Shown here: piece after piece, positions 8,332 to 16,624 of the stretch
Numbering within the stretch: the stretch's first letter is position 1
Layout of the letters: every line of letters begins with the position of its first letter
DNA from: Bacteroidota bacterium
Lineage (GTDB): Bacteria; Bacteroidota; Bacteroidia; Chitinophagales; Chitinophagaceae
Direction: 5' to 3'
NCBI GenBank assembly: GCA_020161435.1
Contig: JAIUNV010000005.1
Location: 223,325-287,324, forward strand
Length of the DNA: 64,000 nt
Notes under the pieces: model-generated
The model's database searches: none
Told to the model about the DNA's origin: nothing
What the model saw: the letters and a program-made list of their open reading frames with translations, nothing else
Made by a program: the position numbers and the translations under genes

Positions 8332-9906
8332 ATGAAAAGCCGTTTTTTTATAGTAAACAAGGCGGCGTATGTGACTGTATTTTTTGCGTTGGTCTTATTT
8401 TACCTGCTCAGTTTTCCAGGCAACAGAAGTGAAAATGACGATGGATATTTTTATGCCTATGCAATTCGTACTTACGATTATGCAATCCTTTTTTTTCCAC
8501 GATACCTGCTCTTTCTTCCCACTTTTAAGGGCTTGCTTTCGATTGTGCAATGGTTAATGCCTTCTGCAGATGCTTATTGGTTGATGTGTATAGTGAGTGC
8601 TATAGTTTCAGCCATTAGTGTGTTGCTTTTTTACTTTTTGCTCAAAACCTACTTTCAGCTGAGCACAGTGTTGGCAAGACTTTGTGCTATTAGTTTTATG
8701 TGTAGTTACGGTTATTGGCGCTATGCAGTTGAAGCAGAAGTTTATACAGTCTCACTTTTATTTTGCTTACTTACCGTTTTTGCTGCTTGTGTGTCAGTGG
8801 CAAATGGTTTTCATTGGAAACCGCTGATGATAACAGCCTTACTTGCTGCTTTTTCAGTATTGTGGTATAAGCCTGCAGGAGTGGTAGTTTTTGTTGCTGT
8901 ACCAATTTATTTTGTACTGCAAAAGATAGCTGCAGTACAAATAGCTGCTTGGTCTATTCTCGTTGTTGCAATTGTGTTGACTGTTTATGCTGTTGCTTTT
9001 CAATTTAATGAAACTAATATTTCATTCTGGCAATACATTAATAGTGGAATAGAGCAGTCTCCCGGCCATGTGTTGAATGCACTGCCAGTGGTTGGTTCCA
9101 ATGTGGTGAGTTTGAATTTTATCTACGCATTTCCACAGGTGGTACAATTGATAGAACAATGGTTTCCCGGAAAGCAATTGGTGGAAGAAGTATATGCTGC
9201 TAAGCAACATGCATCTTTAGCTATACTTGCTGCTAGTACAGGAGCATTGTTCATTTCGTCGGCATTGTTGGCTTTTTGGAAAATTCGCCGATCTATTTCA
9301 TTACATGGCTGTTTGAAAAATCCATTTTCCTTATGGCTGGTTATTTACATCATTGCTTTACTCATTGTTGATCCAGGTTCACCAGAACCTTGGCTCATGA
9401 TTCAGCCAGCATTATTTGCAGTGTTAGGTATTTATTTATTTCCGCTGATTGTAAAACATACGAGCAAGCAGCTCTTGTATGCACTGGTGATTGTTTTGTG
9501 CCTGCACAATTTTGTTGGTGGTTATCTCTTTATAAAAAATCCTAATGAGGATTATACCCGGTTTCAATCTGCTTGGCTGATTGATAATGCTACAGAAAAT
9601 GACATGGTGATTTCATTAGGCAGTGCCAGTGCTGTTCGCTATTTATTGTACTATGGTCAAGCAAAAGTTTTTACAGGTGAACAGCAATTTGCTCAAGCTA
9701 TGCTGGCCGCAAAGCAAGTGCATCATCAAGGCGGCAAAATTTATTTGACCGATGATTTTGTACATCCTTCAGCAACTGTACAACGAAGAAACGCTGTAGC
9801 ATTTTCATTGGTAAAAAATATGCTACAGCAGCAACAAGCCAATATTCATTTATTGCATAAGCAAGATGATACCGCTGCTGCCGTGTATCAATGGACGCCG
9901 CAGTAG
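8332..9906 (+). CDS. Polytopic membrane protein, possible GT-C type glycosyltransferase
   Basis: A 524-residue protein with roughly ten hydrophobic segments. The ATG at 8332 (MKSRFFIVNKAAY) is chosen because the longer frame begins inside the T-tract of the preceding terminator. An acidic motif ENDDGY (residues 34-39) follows the first membrane span, as in GT-C transferases where an acidic pair in the first external loop is catalytic. A soluble C-terminal part of about 110 residues follows the last span. I do not recognise a named family with certainty. The gene converges with the aminotransferase gene with two bases between stop codons. Confidence 0.6.
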   Translation: MKSRFFIVNKAAYVTVFFALVLFYLLSFPGNRSENDDGYFYAYAIRTYDYAILFFPRYLLFLPTFKGLLSIVQWLMPSADAYWLMCIVSAIVSAISVLLFYFLLKTYFQLSTVLARLCAISFMCSYGYWRYAVEAEVYTVSLLFCLLTVFAACVSVANGFHWKPLMITALLAAFSVLWYKPAGVVVFVAVPIYFVLQKIAAVQIAAWSILVVAIVLTVYAVAFQFNETNISFWQYINSGIEQSPGHVLNALPVVGSNVVSLNFIYAFPQVVQLIEQWFPGKQLVEEVYAAKQHASLAILAASTGALFISSALLAFWKIRRSISLHGCLKNPFSLWLVIYIIALLIVDPGSPEPWLMIQPALFAVLGIYLFPLIVKHTSKQLLYALVIVLCLHNFVGGYLFIKNPNEDYTRFQSAWLIDNATENDMVISLGSASAVRYLLYYGQAKVFTGEQQFAQAMLAAKQVHHQGGKIYLTDDFVHPSATVQRRNAVAFSLVKNMLQQQQANIHLLHKQDDTAAAVYQWTPQ

Positions 9907-9908
9907 GC

Positions 9909-11033
9909 TTACATGTTTGCTTTCAATACTTTGATGAATTGCTGCATTTCTTCCATGGTGCCAATGGAAGTGCGACGCCAGCTGCTGCCATTTTCATACG
10001 TACGTACACCCATGATATTGGCTTGTGTCATCACCTGTGCCAAGTCGCCTTTGAAAGCAGCACTGTCGTAATAAATAAAGCTGGTGTAGGAGGGAATCAC
10101 TTTCAAGCCCAGCTGGTTCATTTCTTTGGTAACGTAGTTACGCACCGCTTCATTTTTCTGGCGGGTTTGTTGCATAAATGCAAGGTCGTCCATGGCCGCC
10201 AATGCACCGGCAAGGCTTACCGCACTTGGCCCGGCATTGGCCCAAGGCTGATATGCAGCCAGTTTTTTTATAGTATCAGGATGTGCCAGCACAAAACCCA
10301 CACGTGCTCCGGCCATGCCATGTATTTTGCTGAATGTTTTAGCTACCACCAGATTTTTATTGTTGGCCACCATCGGCGCCAGGCTGGTGGTGCCTGCATA
10401 TTCCGTATATGCTTCGTCAAGTAGCAACAGGCATTTTGCCGTTACTTTTTCTGCGAAGGATTGCATGTCGCTATCGGCCACAATGGTACCAGTTGGGTTG
10501 TGTGGATTCACCACATACACCATACTGGTTTGTGCATCCATGGCTTTCAGCATGGCATCGAGGTCGTGCACTTTATCCTGCGTCAGTGGTACTTTTTTAA
10601 TACTCAATCCAAACAACTCAGCAGCGCCAAACCACAAACGAAAAGTTGGATCGCCACTCACTGCATTGCTGCCTTTTTTCTCTGCAGCCAGTGCAGCCGT
10701 ATTGCCCAGCAATTCGCTGCTGCCAGCACCCAACAACACATGATCTTTGCTGAGTTTGTATGCTTTGGCAATGCGTTCCCGCAATTGCGTGGCTAGTTCC
10801 GATGGATAGCGATTGCTGTTGATGATTGCATCCATCATGGCTTTGCGGGCCATGGGGCCGGGGCCATACGGATTTTCATTTTGACCAATACGTATCAATT
10901 GCCCATCTGGTCCTGCTTCCCAAATATCATCGGTGAAATTGGATTGACTTGCCAGCAGGCCATTGCCAATGGTAAAACCAGAAAGCAGCAGTCCGCTTTT
11001 TTTGAGCCAATTGCGGCGGTCAAATGTTTGCAT
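9909..11033 (-). CDS. Histidinol-phosphate-aminotransferase-like PLP enzyme with Tat-like signal
   Basis: A fold-type I aminotransferase of 374 residues. Motifs include VNPHNPTGT, LLDEAYTEY (PLP-binding Asp and Tyr) and KTFSKIHGMAGARVGF (Schiff-base lysine in SKIHG), all in the HisC-like arrangement. The N-terminus MQTFDRRNWLKKSGLLLSGF is a twin-arginine signal with RRNWLKK and a hydrophobic stretch, so the folded, PLP-loaded enzyme is probably exported to the periplasm. This argues against a histidine-biosynthesis role, and no his genes are near. The substrate is unknown. Confidence 0.8.
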   Translation of the reverse strand: MQTFDRRNWLKKSGLLLSGFTIGNGLLASQSNFTDDIWEAGPDGQLIRIGQNENPYGPGPMARKAMMDAIINSNRYPSELATQLRERIAKAYKLSKDHVLLGAGSSELLGNTAALAAEKKGSNAVSGDPTFRLWFGAAELFGLSIKKVPLTQDKVHDLDAMLKAMDAQTSMVYVVNPHNPTGTIVADSDMQSFAEKVTAKCLLLLDEAYTEYAGTTSLAPMVANNKNLVVAKTFSKIHGMAGARVGFVLAHPDTIKKLAAYQPWANAGPSAVSLAGALAAMDDLAFMQQTRQKNEAVRNYVTKEMNQLGLKVIPSYTSFIYYDSAAFKGDLAQVMTQANIMGVRTYENGSSWRRTSIGTMEEMQQFIKVLKANM

Positions 11034-11082
11034 AGCAGTAATGGATTGATAGAATGGGTAAGATACAGCATTTACCTATTCA

Positions 11083-11583
11083 TTAACTGCCACGTTTGCC
11101 CAGTTCTATTACTTCCAGTTGTTCAATTTTTTGTCCGTTAATCGCAAAGCGAACAATGGTGCGAACCTGATGCCAGCCATGCCTTCCGGCAGCGCCGGGG
11201 TTAATATGCAGGCATTCAATAGCAGGATCGTATTGCACTTTTAAAATGTGCGAATGCCCGCTGATGAAGAGTTGGGCGCCGCTTTGGTGCAACCAGTTTT
11301 TTACACCCGGTGCATACCTGCCAGGGTAGCCGCCAATGTGCTGCATGCACACGGTTACCTGTTCTACTGTAAAGCAAATTCTTTCAGGAAATTGATAGCG
11401 GATAAACGCAGGATCCACATTGCCGTACACACCTTTCACGGGTTTGTATTGCTGCAACGTTGGAATGATATCTGGCTCACCAAAATCTCCGGCATGCCAA
11501 ATTTCATCGCAGTGGGCAAAATGTGTCAGCACCTGCTCATCGAGCCAGCCATGCGTGTCAGATAGTAAACCAATGCGAGTCAT
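11083..11583 (-). CDS. YfcE/MJ0936-type metallophosphoesterase
   Basis: A 166-residue calcineurin-like phosphoesterase. Visible metal-binding motifs are LLSDTHG (residues 6-12), AGDFG, GNVD, SGHSH and the family-typical NPGAAG. The size fits the YfcE group of small cytosolic phosphodiesterases. Its start codon overlaps the stop of the Nudix gene upstream by four bases (ATGA type), so the two are translationally coupled. The physiological substrate is not predictable from sequence. Confidence 0.88.
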   Translation of the reverse strand: MTRIGLLSDTHGWLDEQVLTHFAHCDEIWHAGDFGEPDIIPTLQQYKPVKGVYGNVDPAFIRYQFPERICFTVEQVTVCMQHIGGYPGRYAPGVKNWLHQSGAQLFISGHSHILKVQYDPAIECLHINPGAAGRHGWHQVRTIVRFAINGQKIEQLEVIELGKRGS

Positions 11584-11987
11584 GGAGTCAACAGATTGTC
11601 TTGATGTAATTGATGAAACAATACCAGCACACCCGGTACTTGCGCTGGTTCTTGGCTATACGAAGCCAATGTGAAATACCGAATGGCCCCTACTTCGGCG
11701 GAGGGCTGCCAGTTGGCGGGAGTGGAACACAGGTAGCAATCTTGCTCCATTTGCAAATTGTTTTCGCCATAAGCAGCAGCTGTAATATGCATGTAAAAAT
11801 GCAATGCATCTGCTGCTAATGTCACTTGCAATTCTTCCGCTATTTCTCTTTGCAAAGCCTGCACGGCAGTTTCGCCTGCATCTACTTTGCCGCCGGGCAG
11901 GTACCAGGCCTGCTTGCTGTTGCTGTAGGCCAGCAGCAATTGGTTGTGCTGCAATACCACCAAACCCACTGTGTGTAGCTTTTGCAT
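11580..11987 (-). CDS. Nudix hydrolase
   Basis: A 135-residue protein with the Nudix box GGKVDAGETAVQALQREIAEELQV-like segment (about residues 32-55; G, E, REIAEE residues all present), preceded by a beta strand LLLAYSNSKQAWYLPGG. Nudix enzymes hydrolyse nucleoside diphosphates linked to another moiety. It overlaps the phosphoesterase gene and may act with it in nucleotide clean-up, which is inference. Confidence 0.88.
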   Translation of the reverse strand: MQKLHTVGLVVLQHNQLLLAYSNSKQAWYLPGGKVDAGETAVQALQREIAEELQVTLAADALHFYMHITAAAYGENNLQMEQDCYLCSTPANWQPSAEVGAIRYFTLASYSQEPAQVPGVLVLFHQLHQDNLLTP

Positions 11988-12167
11988 GCAGCGAATGTAG
12001 CAGCATTGTACATTTGATGAAACGATTGCCGGAAGCCATGCCGTATCACCGCAATTTTACCTACCACATTGATAAGCGCCGTTGGAAGTATCATTTCCTG
12101 ATGGTGGCGCTGTGCGAAAACAGGCAACGCTGATTTTTTGAACATGCATGATTGCATTTTCCGTTCA

Positions 12168-12185
12168 TTCAACAATAATGTTGAA
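12168..12185. promoter_or_regulatory. Inverted repeat upstream of the homogentisate dioxygenase gene
   Basis: TTCAACA (12168-12174) and TGTTGAA (12179-12185) are perfect 7-base arms around ATAA, about 30 bases before the hmgA start. Size and position fit a dimeric regulator site. The rest of the 229-base gap from the Nudix start holds only a 38-codon frame (12017-12133) that I do not accept as a gene. Confidence 0.35.
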
Positions 12186-12216
12186 CAGTTGTCTATTCAT
12201 TTAAATCCATTGTTGC

Positions 12217-13374
12217 ATGCCTCATTATTTTTCTCAAGGACAGGTGCCGCACAAACGGCATACGCAGTTTCGCAAGCCCGATGGCGGGTTGTACAGCGAA
12301 CAGTTGTTTAGCACCGAAGGTTTTTCCAACGACTATTCTTTGTTGTATCATATTCATCCGCCTACAGTCATCATCGGCAATGATACGCCAGTAGATGTAC
12401 GGCCGAAAGTTGCGGAAGAACGAATGCTGAAGCATCGTTGTTTCGAAGGCTTTAACCTGCAGCCTGTGCAGGATTATTTGCAAAGTAGAGTTCCGGTGCT
12501 GGTGAACAACGATTGCCACATCAGTCTGGCATCTCCGATGCAAAGCATGACTTCATCCTTCTTTAAAAACGCCGATGCCGATGAAGTCATTTTTGTGCAT
12601 GAAGGCACGGGTACTTTGCATACGCAATACGGCCAACTATCTTTTTCCTACGGCGATTATCTGGTGATACCACGGGGTTGTATTTATCAAATTCATTTTG
12701 ATACACCCGATAACCGCTTGTTTATCGTTGAATCTTTCAGTCCTGTGGTACCGCCCAAGCGATACCTGAGCAAGTACGGACAGTTGCTGGAGCACAGCCC
12801 GTATTGCGAAAGGGATATTCGTACCCCACAACTGGCACAACCCATAGATGCCAGCGGCGACTTTCTGATTCATACCAAAAAGAAGGGTATGATGTACGGC
12901 ATTCATTATGGCCATCACCCGTTTGATGTAGTAGGATGGGATGGATGTTGCTATCCTTTTGCATTAAGCATTCACGATTTTGAACCCATTACCGGGCGGG
13001 TGCATCAGCCGCCACCGGTGCACCAAACTTTTGATGCCCACAACTTTGTGATTTGCTCCTTCGTGCCCCGCTTGTACGATTATCATCCGCAAGCCATACC
13101 GGCGCCATACAACCATAGCAACATTGATAGCGATGAAGTGCTGTACTATGTGGATGGCGATTTTATGAGTCGGAAAAACGTCACCCGGGGCATGATTACG
13201 CTGCATCCTGCCGGTATTCCACACGGGCCGCACCCCGGCGCAGTCGAAAAATCCATTGGTAAAAAAGATACCCAGGAACTTGCGGTAATGGTCGATACTT
13301 TCCATCCATTGCAACTCACCGAGGCTGCGTTGGCATTGGAAAACGATGGCTATGTGATGAGCTGGGCCGAATAA
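12217..13374 (+). CDS. hmgA: Homogentisate 1,2-dioxygenase
   Basis: The enzyme opens the homogentisate ring to maleylacetoacetate in tyrosine and phenylalanine breakdown. The 385-residue product starts MPHYFSQGQVPHKRHTQFR and continues with GGLYSEQLFSTEGFS, YHIHPPT and RGCIYQI, as in the bacterial group of HmgA-like cupins. The C-terminal part has NHSNIDSDEVLYYVDGDF and HPAGIPHGPHPG, where the iron-binding His and Glu residues are expected. It stands alone here; the other tyrosine-catabolic genes are not in the window. A terminator follows. Confidence 0.9.
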   Translation: MPHYFSQGQVPHKRHTQFRKPDGGLYSEQLFSTEGFSNDYSLLYHIHPPTVIIGNDTPVDVRPKVAEERMLKHRCFEGFNLQPVQDYLQSRVPVLVNNDCHISLASPMQSMTSSFFKNADADEVIFVHEGTGTLHTQYGQLSFSYGDYLVIPRGCIYQIHFDTPDNRLFIVESFSPVVPPKRYLSKYGQLLEHSPYCERDIRTPQLAQPIDASGDFLIHTKKKGMMYGIHYGHHPFDVVGWDGCCYPFALSIHDFEPITGRVHQPPPVHQTFDAHNFVICSFVPRLYDYHPQAIPAPYNHSNIDSDEVLYYVDGDFMSRKNVTRGMITLHPAGIPHGPHPGAVEKSIGKKDTQELAVMVDTFHPLQLTEAALALENDGYVMSWAE

Positions 13375-13402
13375 TTCCCTACAATTTTTATTGAATGTTA
13401 AG

Positions 13403-13426
13403 AGCCGGTTAAGTCCGGCTTTTTTG
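13403..13426 (+). terminator. Intrinsic terminator after hmgA
   Basis: AGCCGG (13403-13408) pairs with CCGGCT (13415-13420), followed by a T-run. It ends hmgA transcription immediately before the tetR promoter region. Confidence 0.8.
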
Positions 13427-13441
13427 TGGGTTATCTTTTAA

Positions 13442-13480
13442 TTAAACGTTTGTTTGAATTTAAACAAGTGTTTAATATTG
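13442..13480. promoter_or_regulatory. Palindromic TetR-family operator overlapping the efflux-operon promoter
   Basis: A 34-base near-perfect palindrome (13442-13475): left arm TTAAACGTTTGTTTGAA, right arm TTTAAACAAGTGTTTAA, mismatched at only three positions per arm. It overlaps a probable promoter: TTTG (13449-13452) and TAATATTG (13473-13480, one mismatch to TAnnTTTG), 20 bases apart. The tetR start lies 18 bases downstream. This is the expected layout for autorepression. Confidence 0.8.
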
Positions 13481-13497
13481 CATCGTAATTCAATCGT

Positions 13498-14118
13498 ATG
13501 GAGCACAACGATAAGCAGGTACACATCATTGAAACGGCAGAGAAACTCTTTGCTCTGCATGGTTTTGCCGGCACGTCTATCCGTGATATTTCCCGGGAGG
13601 CAGGCATCAACATTGCCATGGTGTCGTATTATTTTGGTAGCAAGGAAAAGTTGATGGAAGCCATTTTTCACCACCGCATTACCCATGCCTGGATAGCTGC
13701 GGAAGAAATGGCCGACAACACCAAACTGCAGCCCTGGCAAAAAGTAGAGGAGCTGATTCACTCTTTTGTGGAAGGCATGTCGAACAAATCTTATTTCCAC
13801 AGCCTCATATTACGCCAGCAGTTATCAAACGAGATGAGCCCCCTTGCCTCACTCATGGAATCGGTGCGGGAACGCAATACAAATATCATCGGCAAAATCA
13901 TTCGGGAAGGGCAGGCCAATGGCGATTTCAAACAGGACGTGGACATACCCTTGTTGTTGTTTACCATGGTGGGTACAGCTTATCAAACCCTGCATTCGAG
14001 AGAATCGTACCGCAAAATGCACAACCTGCAGCACATGACTGATGAAGCTTTCATGGCCGAAATGAAACGCCGTTTGAAACAGCACATTTTCTTTTTGTTT
14101 AAAGCAATCCTATCATAA
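13498..14118 (+). CDS. TetR/AcrR-family repressor of the efflux operon
   Basis: A 206-residue regulator with an N-terminal helix-turn-helix (about residues 8-55: ETAEKLFALHGFAGTSIRDI, then AGINIAMVSYYFGSKEKLME), the classic TetR pattern. The C-terminal ligand domain resembles the CerR/DUF1956-type arrangement but is not assignable. The stop codon is directly followed by the ATG of the TolC-like gene, so it is the first gene of the efflux operon and likely represses it through the palindrome at 13442-13475. Confidence 0.9.
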   Translation: MEHNDKQVHIIETAEKLFALHGFAGTSIRDISREAGINIAMVSYYFGSKEKLMEAIFHHRITHAWIAAEEMADNTKLQPWQKVEELIHSFVEGMSNKSYFHSLILRQQLSNEMSPLASLMESVRERNTNIIGKIIREGQANGDFKQDVDIPLLLFTMVGTAYQTLHSRESYRKMHNLQHMTDEAFMAEMKRRLKQHIFFLFKAILS

Positions 14119-15465
14119 ATGAATCCCAAGACAAGCAATCACAACATCCTTTGGGTATTGTTGATGCTGCTTCCTGTGTTGTCGATAGCACAGCAAAACA
14201 GCAAGCAACTCACTTTATCCGAAGCCATTCAAATGACTCTGCAACACAACCAACTGTTGCTAATGGACAAGGCCAAAATTGATGCTGCCATTGCCAGAGT
14301 GCAGCAGGCCGAAGAAAAGAAATTGCCGGAGCTTAGTGCCAGCACCAGTTTTTTACTGCTGAACCAACCCGGCTTAGATCTGAAAATTGCAACAGGAAAT
14401 GGTCAGCCGCCACCCTCAACCAATGCATCGTTGAAAGTAAATACAGCACTCATTGGCATGCTCAATGCATCGGTACCCATTTATGCCGGCGGCCAAATTC
14501 GCTATGGCATTGCTTCAGCAGAATATTTGGTAGAAGCAGCAAGGCTCGATGCTACAGTCAATCAGCAAGCTGTCATTCAAAACAGTATTGCGGCGTATAT
14601 CAATTTGTACAAGGCGGCGCAAACGGTAAAACTCATTGAAGAAAATTTGAAAGATGAACAGCAGCGGGTGAAGGATTTTACCAACCTGGAAAAAAATGGT
14701 TTGCTGGCCCGCAACGACTTGATGCGAGCCAGTTTGCAAGCATCGAATGTAGAACTGGCGTTGCTGGAAGCACAAAACAACCTGAAAGATGCCAGCGTAA
14801 ATATGTGTTTGATGCTGGGGCTGCCAGAGCAAACTGAACTGAAGGTAGAAGCGGCTGCTTTTGAACAAACACCCACTGCAGGCATCTTGTCTGCTTGGGA
14901 AGATTCGGCCATGCTGCATCGCAATGAGTTGGCGGCGTATGGTCAGCGACAGCAATCCATTAAAGCCGGTATGCAAGCGGTAAAAGGCAGCCAGCTGCCA
15001 TCGGTAGCCGCCACGGGTGGTTACTTTTCGGCACACTTGCAAAACATTGCTACCATCAGTCATGCACTCAATGTGGGTGTAGGTGTAAAGTACAACATCA
15101 GTAGCCTTTGGAAAACGAAAGCCAGGCTGAATGAACTGCAGGCAAATCAACAAGAGTTACAAGCGGCTACTTCTTTGATGCAGGATAAAATTCGGTTGGA
15201 AGTAAATAAATCCTACGAGGCTGTATTGCTGATGCAAAAGAAAACAGAAGTGTACGATAAAGCCATTGAACAGGCTACTGAAAACTACCGCATTACCAAC
15301 AATAAATACAACAATGGTTTGGCCACGCTGACCGATTTGCTGGATGCAGATTTGAGCTTGCTGCGGGCCCGCCTCAACAAGGTAAATGCCAAAGCAGATG
15401 CAACATTGGCCTATGCCAATTTGCTGAAAGCTGCCGGCTCTTTACAACCCGGTTTCGGAAAATAA
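14119..15465 (+). CDS. TolC-family outer membrane efflux protein
   Basis: A 448-residue OMF protein with signal peptide (cleavage near LSIAQQ, residues 20-26). Two repeats of long coiled-coil helices are visible, e.g. EAIQMTLQHNQLLLMDKAKI and the C-terminal YDKAIEQATENYRITNNKY followed by NGLATLTDLLDAD, hallmarks of the TolC/OprM fold. It forms the outer-membrane channel for the adaptor and MFS pump encoded next. Start ATG abuts the tetR stop. Confidence 0.92.
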   Translation: MNPKTSNHNILWVLLMLLPVLSIAQQNSKQLTLSEAIQMTLQHNQLLLMDKAKIDAAIARVQQAEEKKLPELSASTSFLLLNQPGLDLKIATGNGQPPPSTNASLKVNTALIGMLNASVPIYAGGQIRYGIASAEYLVEAARLDATVNQQAVIQNSIAAYINLYKAAQTVKLIEENLKDEQQRVKDFTNLEKNGLLARNDLMRASLQASNVELALLEAQNNLKDASVNMCLMLGLPEQTELKVEAAAFEQTPTAGILSAWEDSAMLHRNELAAYGQRQQSIKAGMQAVKGSQLPSVAATGGYFSAHLQNIATISHALNVGVGVKYNISSLWKTKARLNELQANQQELQAATSLMQDKIRLEVNKSYEAVLLMQKKTEVYDKAIEQATENYRITNNKYNNGLATLTDLLDADLSLLRARLNKVNAKADATLAYANLLKAAGSLQPGFGK

Positions 15466-15493
15466 TTCTACCACAACAAATTGACCAATATTC

Positions 15494-16585
15494 ATGGAAA
15501 ACAATACAACGCCCAAACAGAAAACCAATACCAAATTTTTAATTGGATTCATCGCCTTGCTGCTGGTTGGAGGCACCTACGGTTACATCAAATACCAGCA
15601 TGCACAAAAGCATGAAGAAACGGAAGATGCACAAATTGAAGGCAACATTAGTCCTATCATTCCAAGAGTCGGCGGCTTTATTGCCGAGGTAAGAGTGAAG
15701 GATAACCAGCGGGTAAAAAAAGGTGATACTCTCCTTGTTTTAGACGACCGCGATTTGCAAGTGAAGCTAGCACAGGCACAGGCAGCATTATCCATTGCTG
15801 AAAGCAATCTTACGGTTGCCAGTGCAGCTACTGAAGCATCACGTACCGGCATTACAACCGCCAGCAGAAACGAAGCTGTAGCCGATGCACAAATTGAAGC
15901 GGCGAAAGTGCGGGTATGGAGAGCTACGCAGGATTATAACCGCTATGCCAATCTGGTAAAAGATCATTCTATTACCCAACAGCAATTTGAACAGGCTGAA
16001 GCAGAAAAATTATCTGCAGAAAAGCAATTGCAAATATTGCAGGAGCAACGCAAAGCAGCAGGGGCACAAACCAATGTGGTGAGTTCGCAAAGCAATACCA
16101 CCGGCAAGCAGGTGGCAGTGGCCAACGCCAACATTTTGCAGCGCAAAGCCGAGCTGGATGCAGCAGCACTCAACCTTTCTTACACCATCATTACAGCACC
16201 TGTTGATGGCGTGGTAAGCCGTGTAAGCCTGCAGCCAGGACAAATGGTGCAGCCCGGTCAAACTTTGATGAATGTTGTGGTAAATAGTGATGTGTGGGTG
16301 GTGGCCAACTTCAAAGAAACGCAGTTGGAAAAAATGAAACTTGGTCAGGAGGTAAGTGTGGCTGTCGATGCATTTCCCGGTCACCACTTTCTGGCGAAAG
16401 TGACGTCGTTTAGTCCGGCCACAGGCAGCCGCTTTGCTTTGCTGCCGCCGGATAATGCTTCGGGCAACTTTGTAAAAACTGTACAAAGGGTACCGGTGAA
16501 AATAGAATTCACAAAAGCAGATGATGCCATGCTGCAACAATTGCGTCCGGGTATGAATGTAACGGCTGATGTATTGGTGAAGTAG
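15494..16585 (+). CDS. EmrA/HlyD-family membrane fusion protein
   Basis: A 363-residue periplasmic adaptor. One membrane span (about residues 15-31, FLIGFIALLLVGGTYGY) is followed by a lipoyl half (SPIIPRVGGFIAEVRVKDNQ, RVKKGDTLLVLDDRDL), a long helical hairpin rich in Ala, Gln and Glu (about 85-215), the second lipoyl half (ITAPVDGVVSRVSLQPGQMV) and a beta-barrel domain. It links the MFS pump to the TolC-like channel. Gap to the previous gene is 28 bases. Confidence 0.92.
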   Translation: MENNTTPKQKTNTKFLIGFIALLLVGGTYGYIKYQHAQKHEETEDAQIEGNISPIIPRVGGFIAEVRVKDNQRVKKGDTLLVLDDRDLQVKLAQAQAALSIAESNLTVASAATEASRTGITTASRNEAVADAQIEAAKVRVWRATQDYNRYANLVKDHSITQQQFEQAEAEKLSAEKQLQILQEQRKAAGAQTNVVSSQSNTTGKQVAVANANILQRKAELDAAALNLSYTIITAPVDGVVSRVSLQPGQMVQPGQTLMNVVVNSDVWVVANFKETQLEKMKLGQEVSVAVDAFPGHHFLAKVTSFSPATGSRFALLPPDNASGNFVKTVQRVPVKIEFTKADDAMLQQLRPGMNVTADVLVK

Positions 16586-16624
16586 TCTTTGGTTCATGCA
16601 TCATAAACAAGCAATCTGTCAGGT

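Noticed and set aside
12017..12133. Plus-strand 38-codon frame between the Nudix gene and hmgA
   Set aside because: No recognisable start signal or homology, and it lies in the promoter region of the Nudix gene. Length is within chance.
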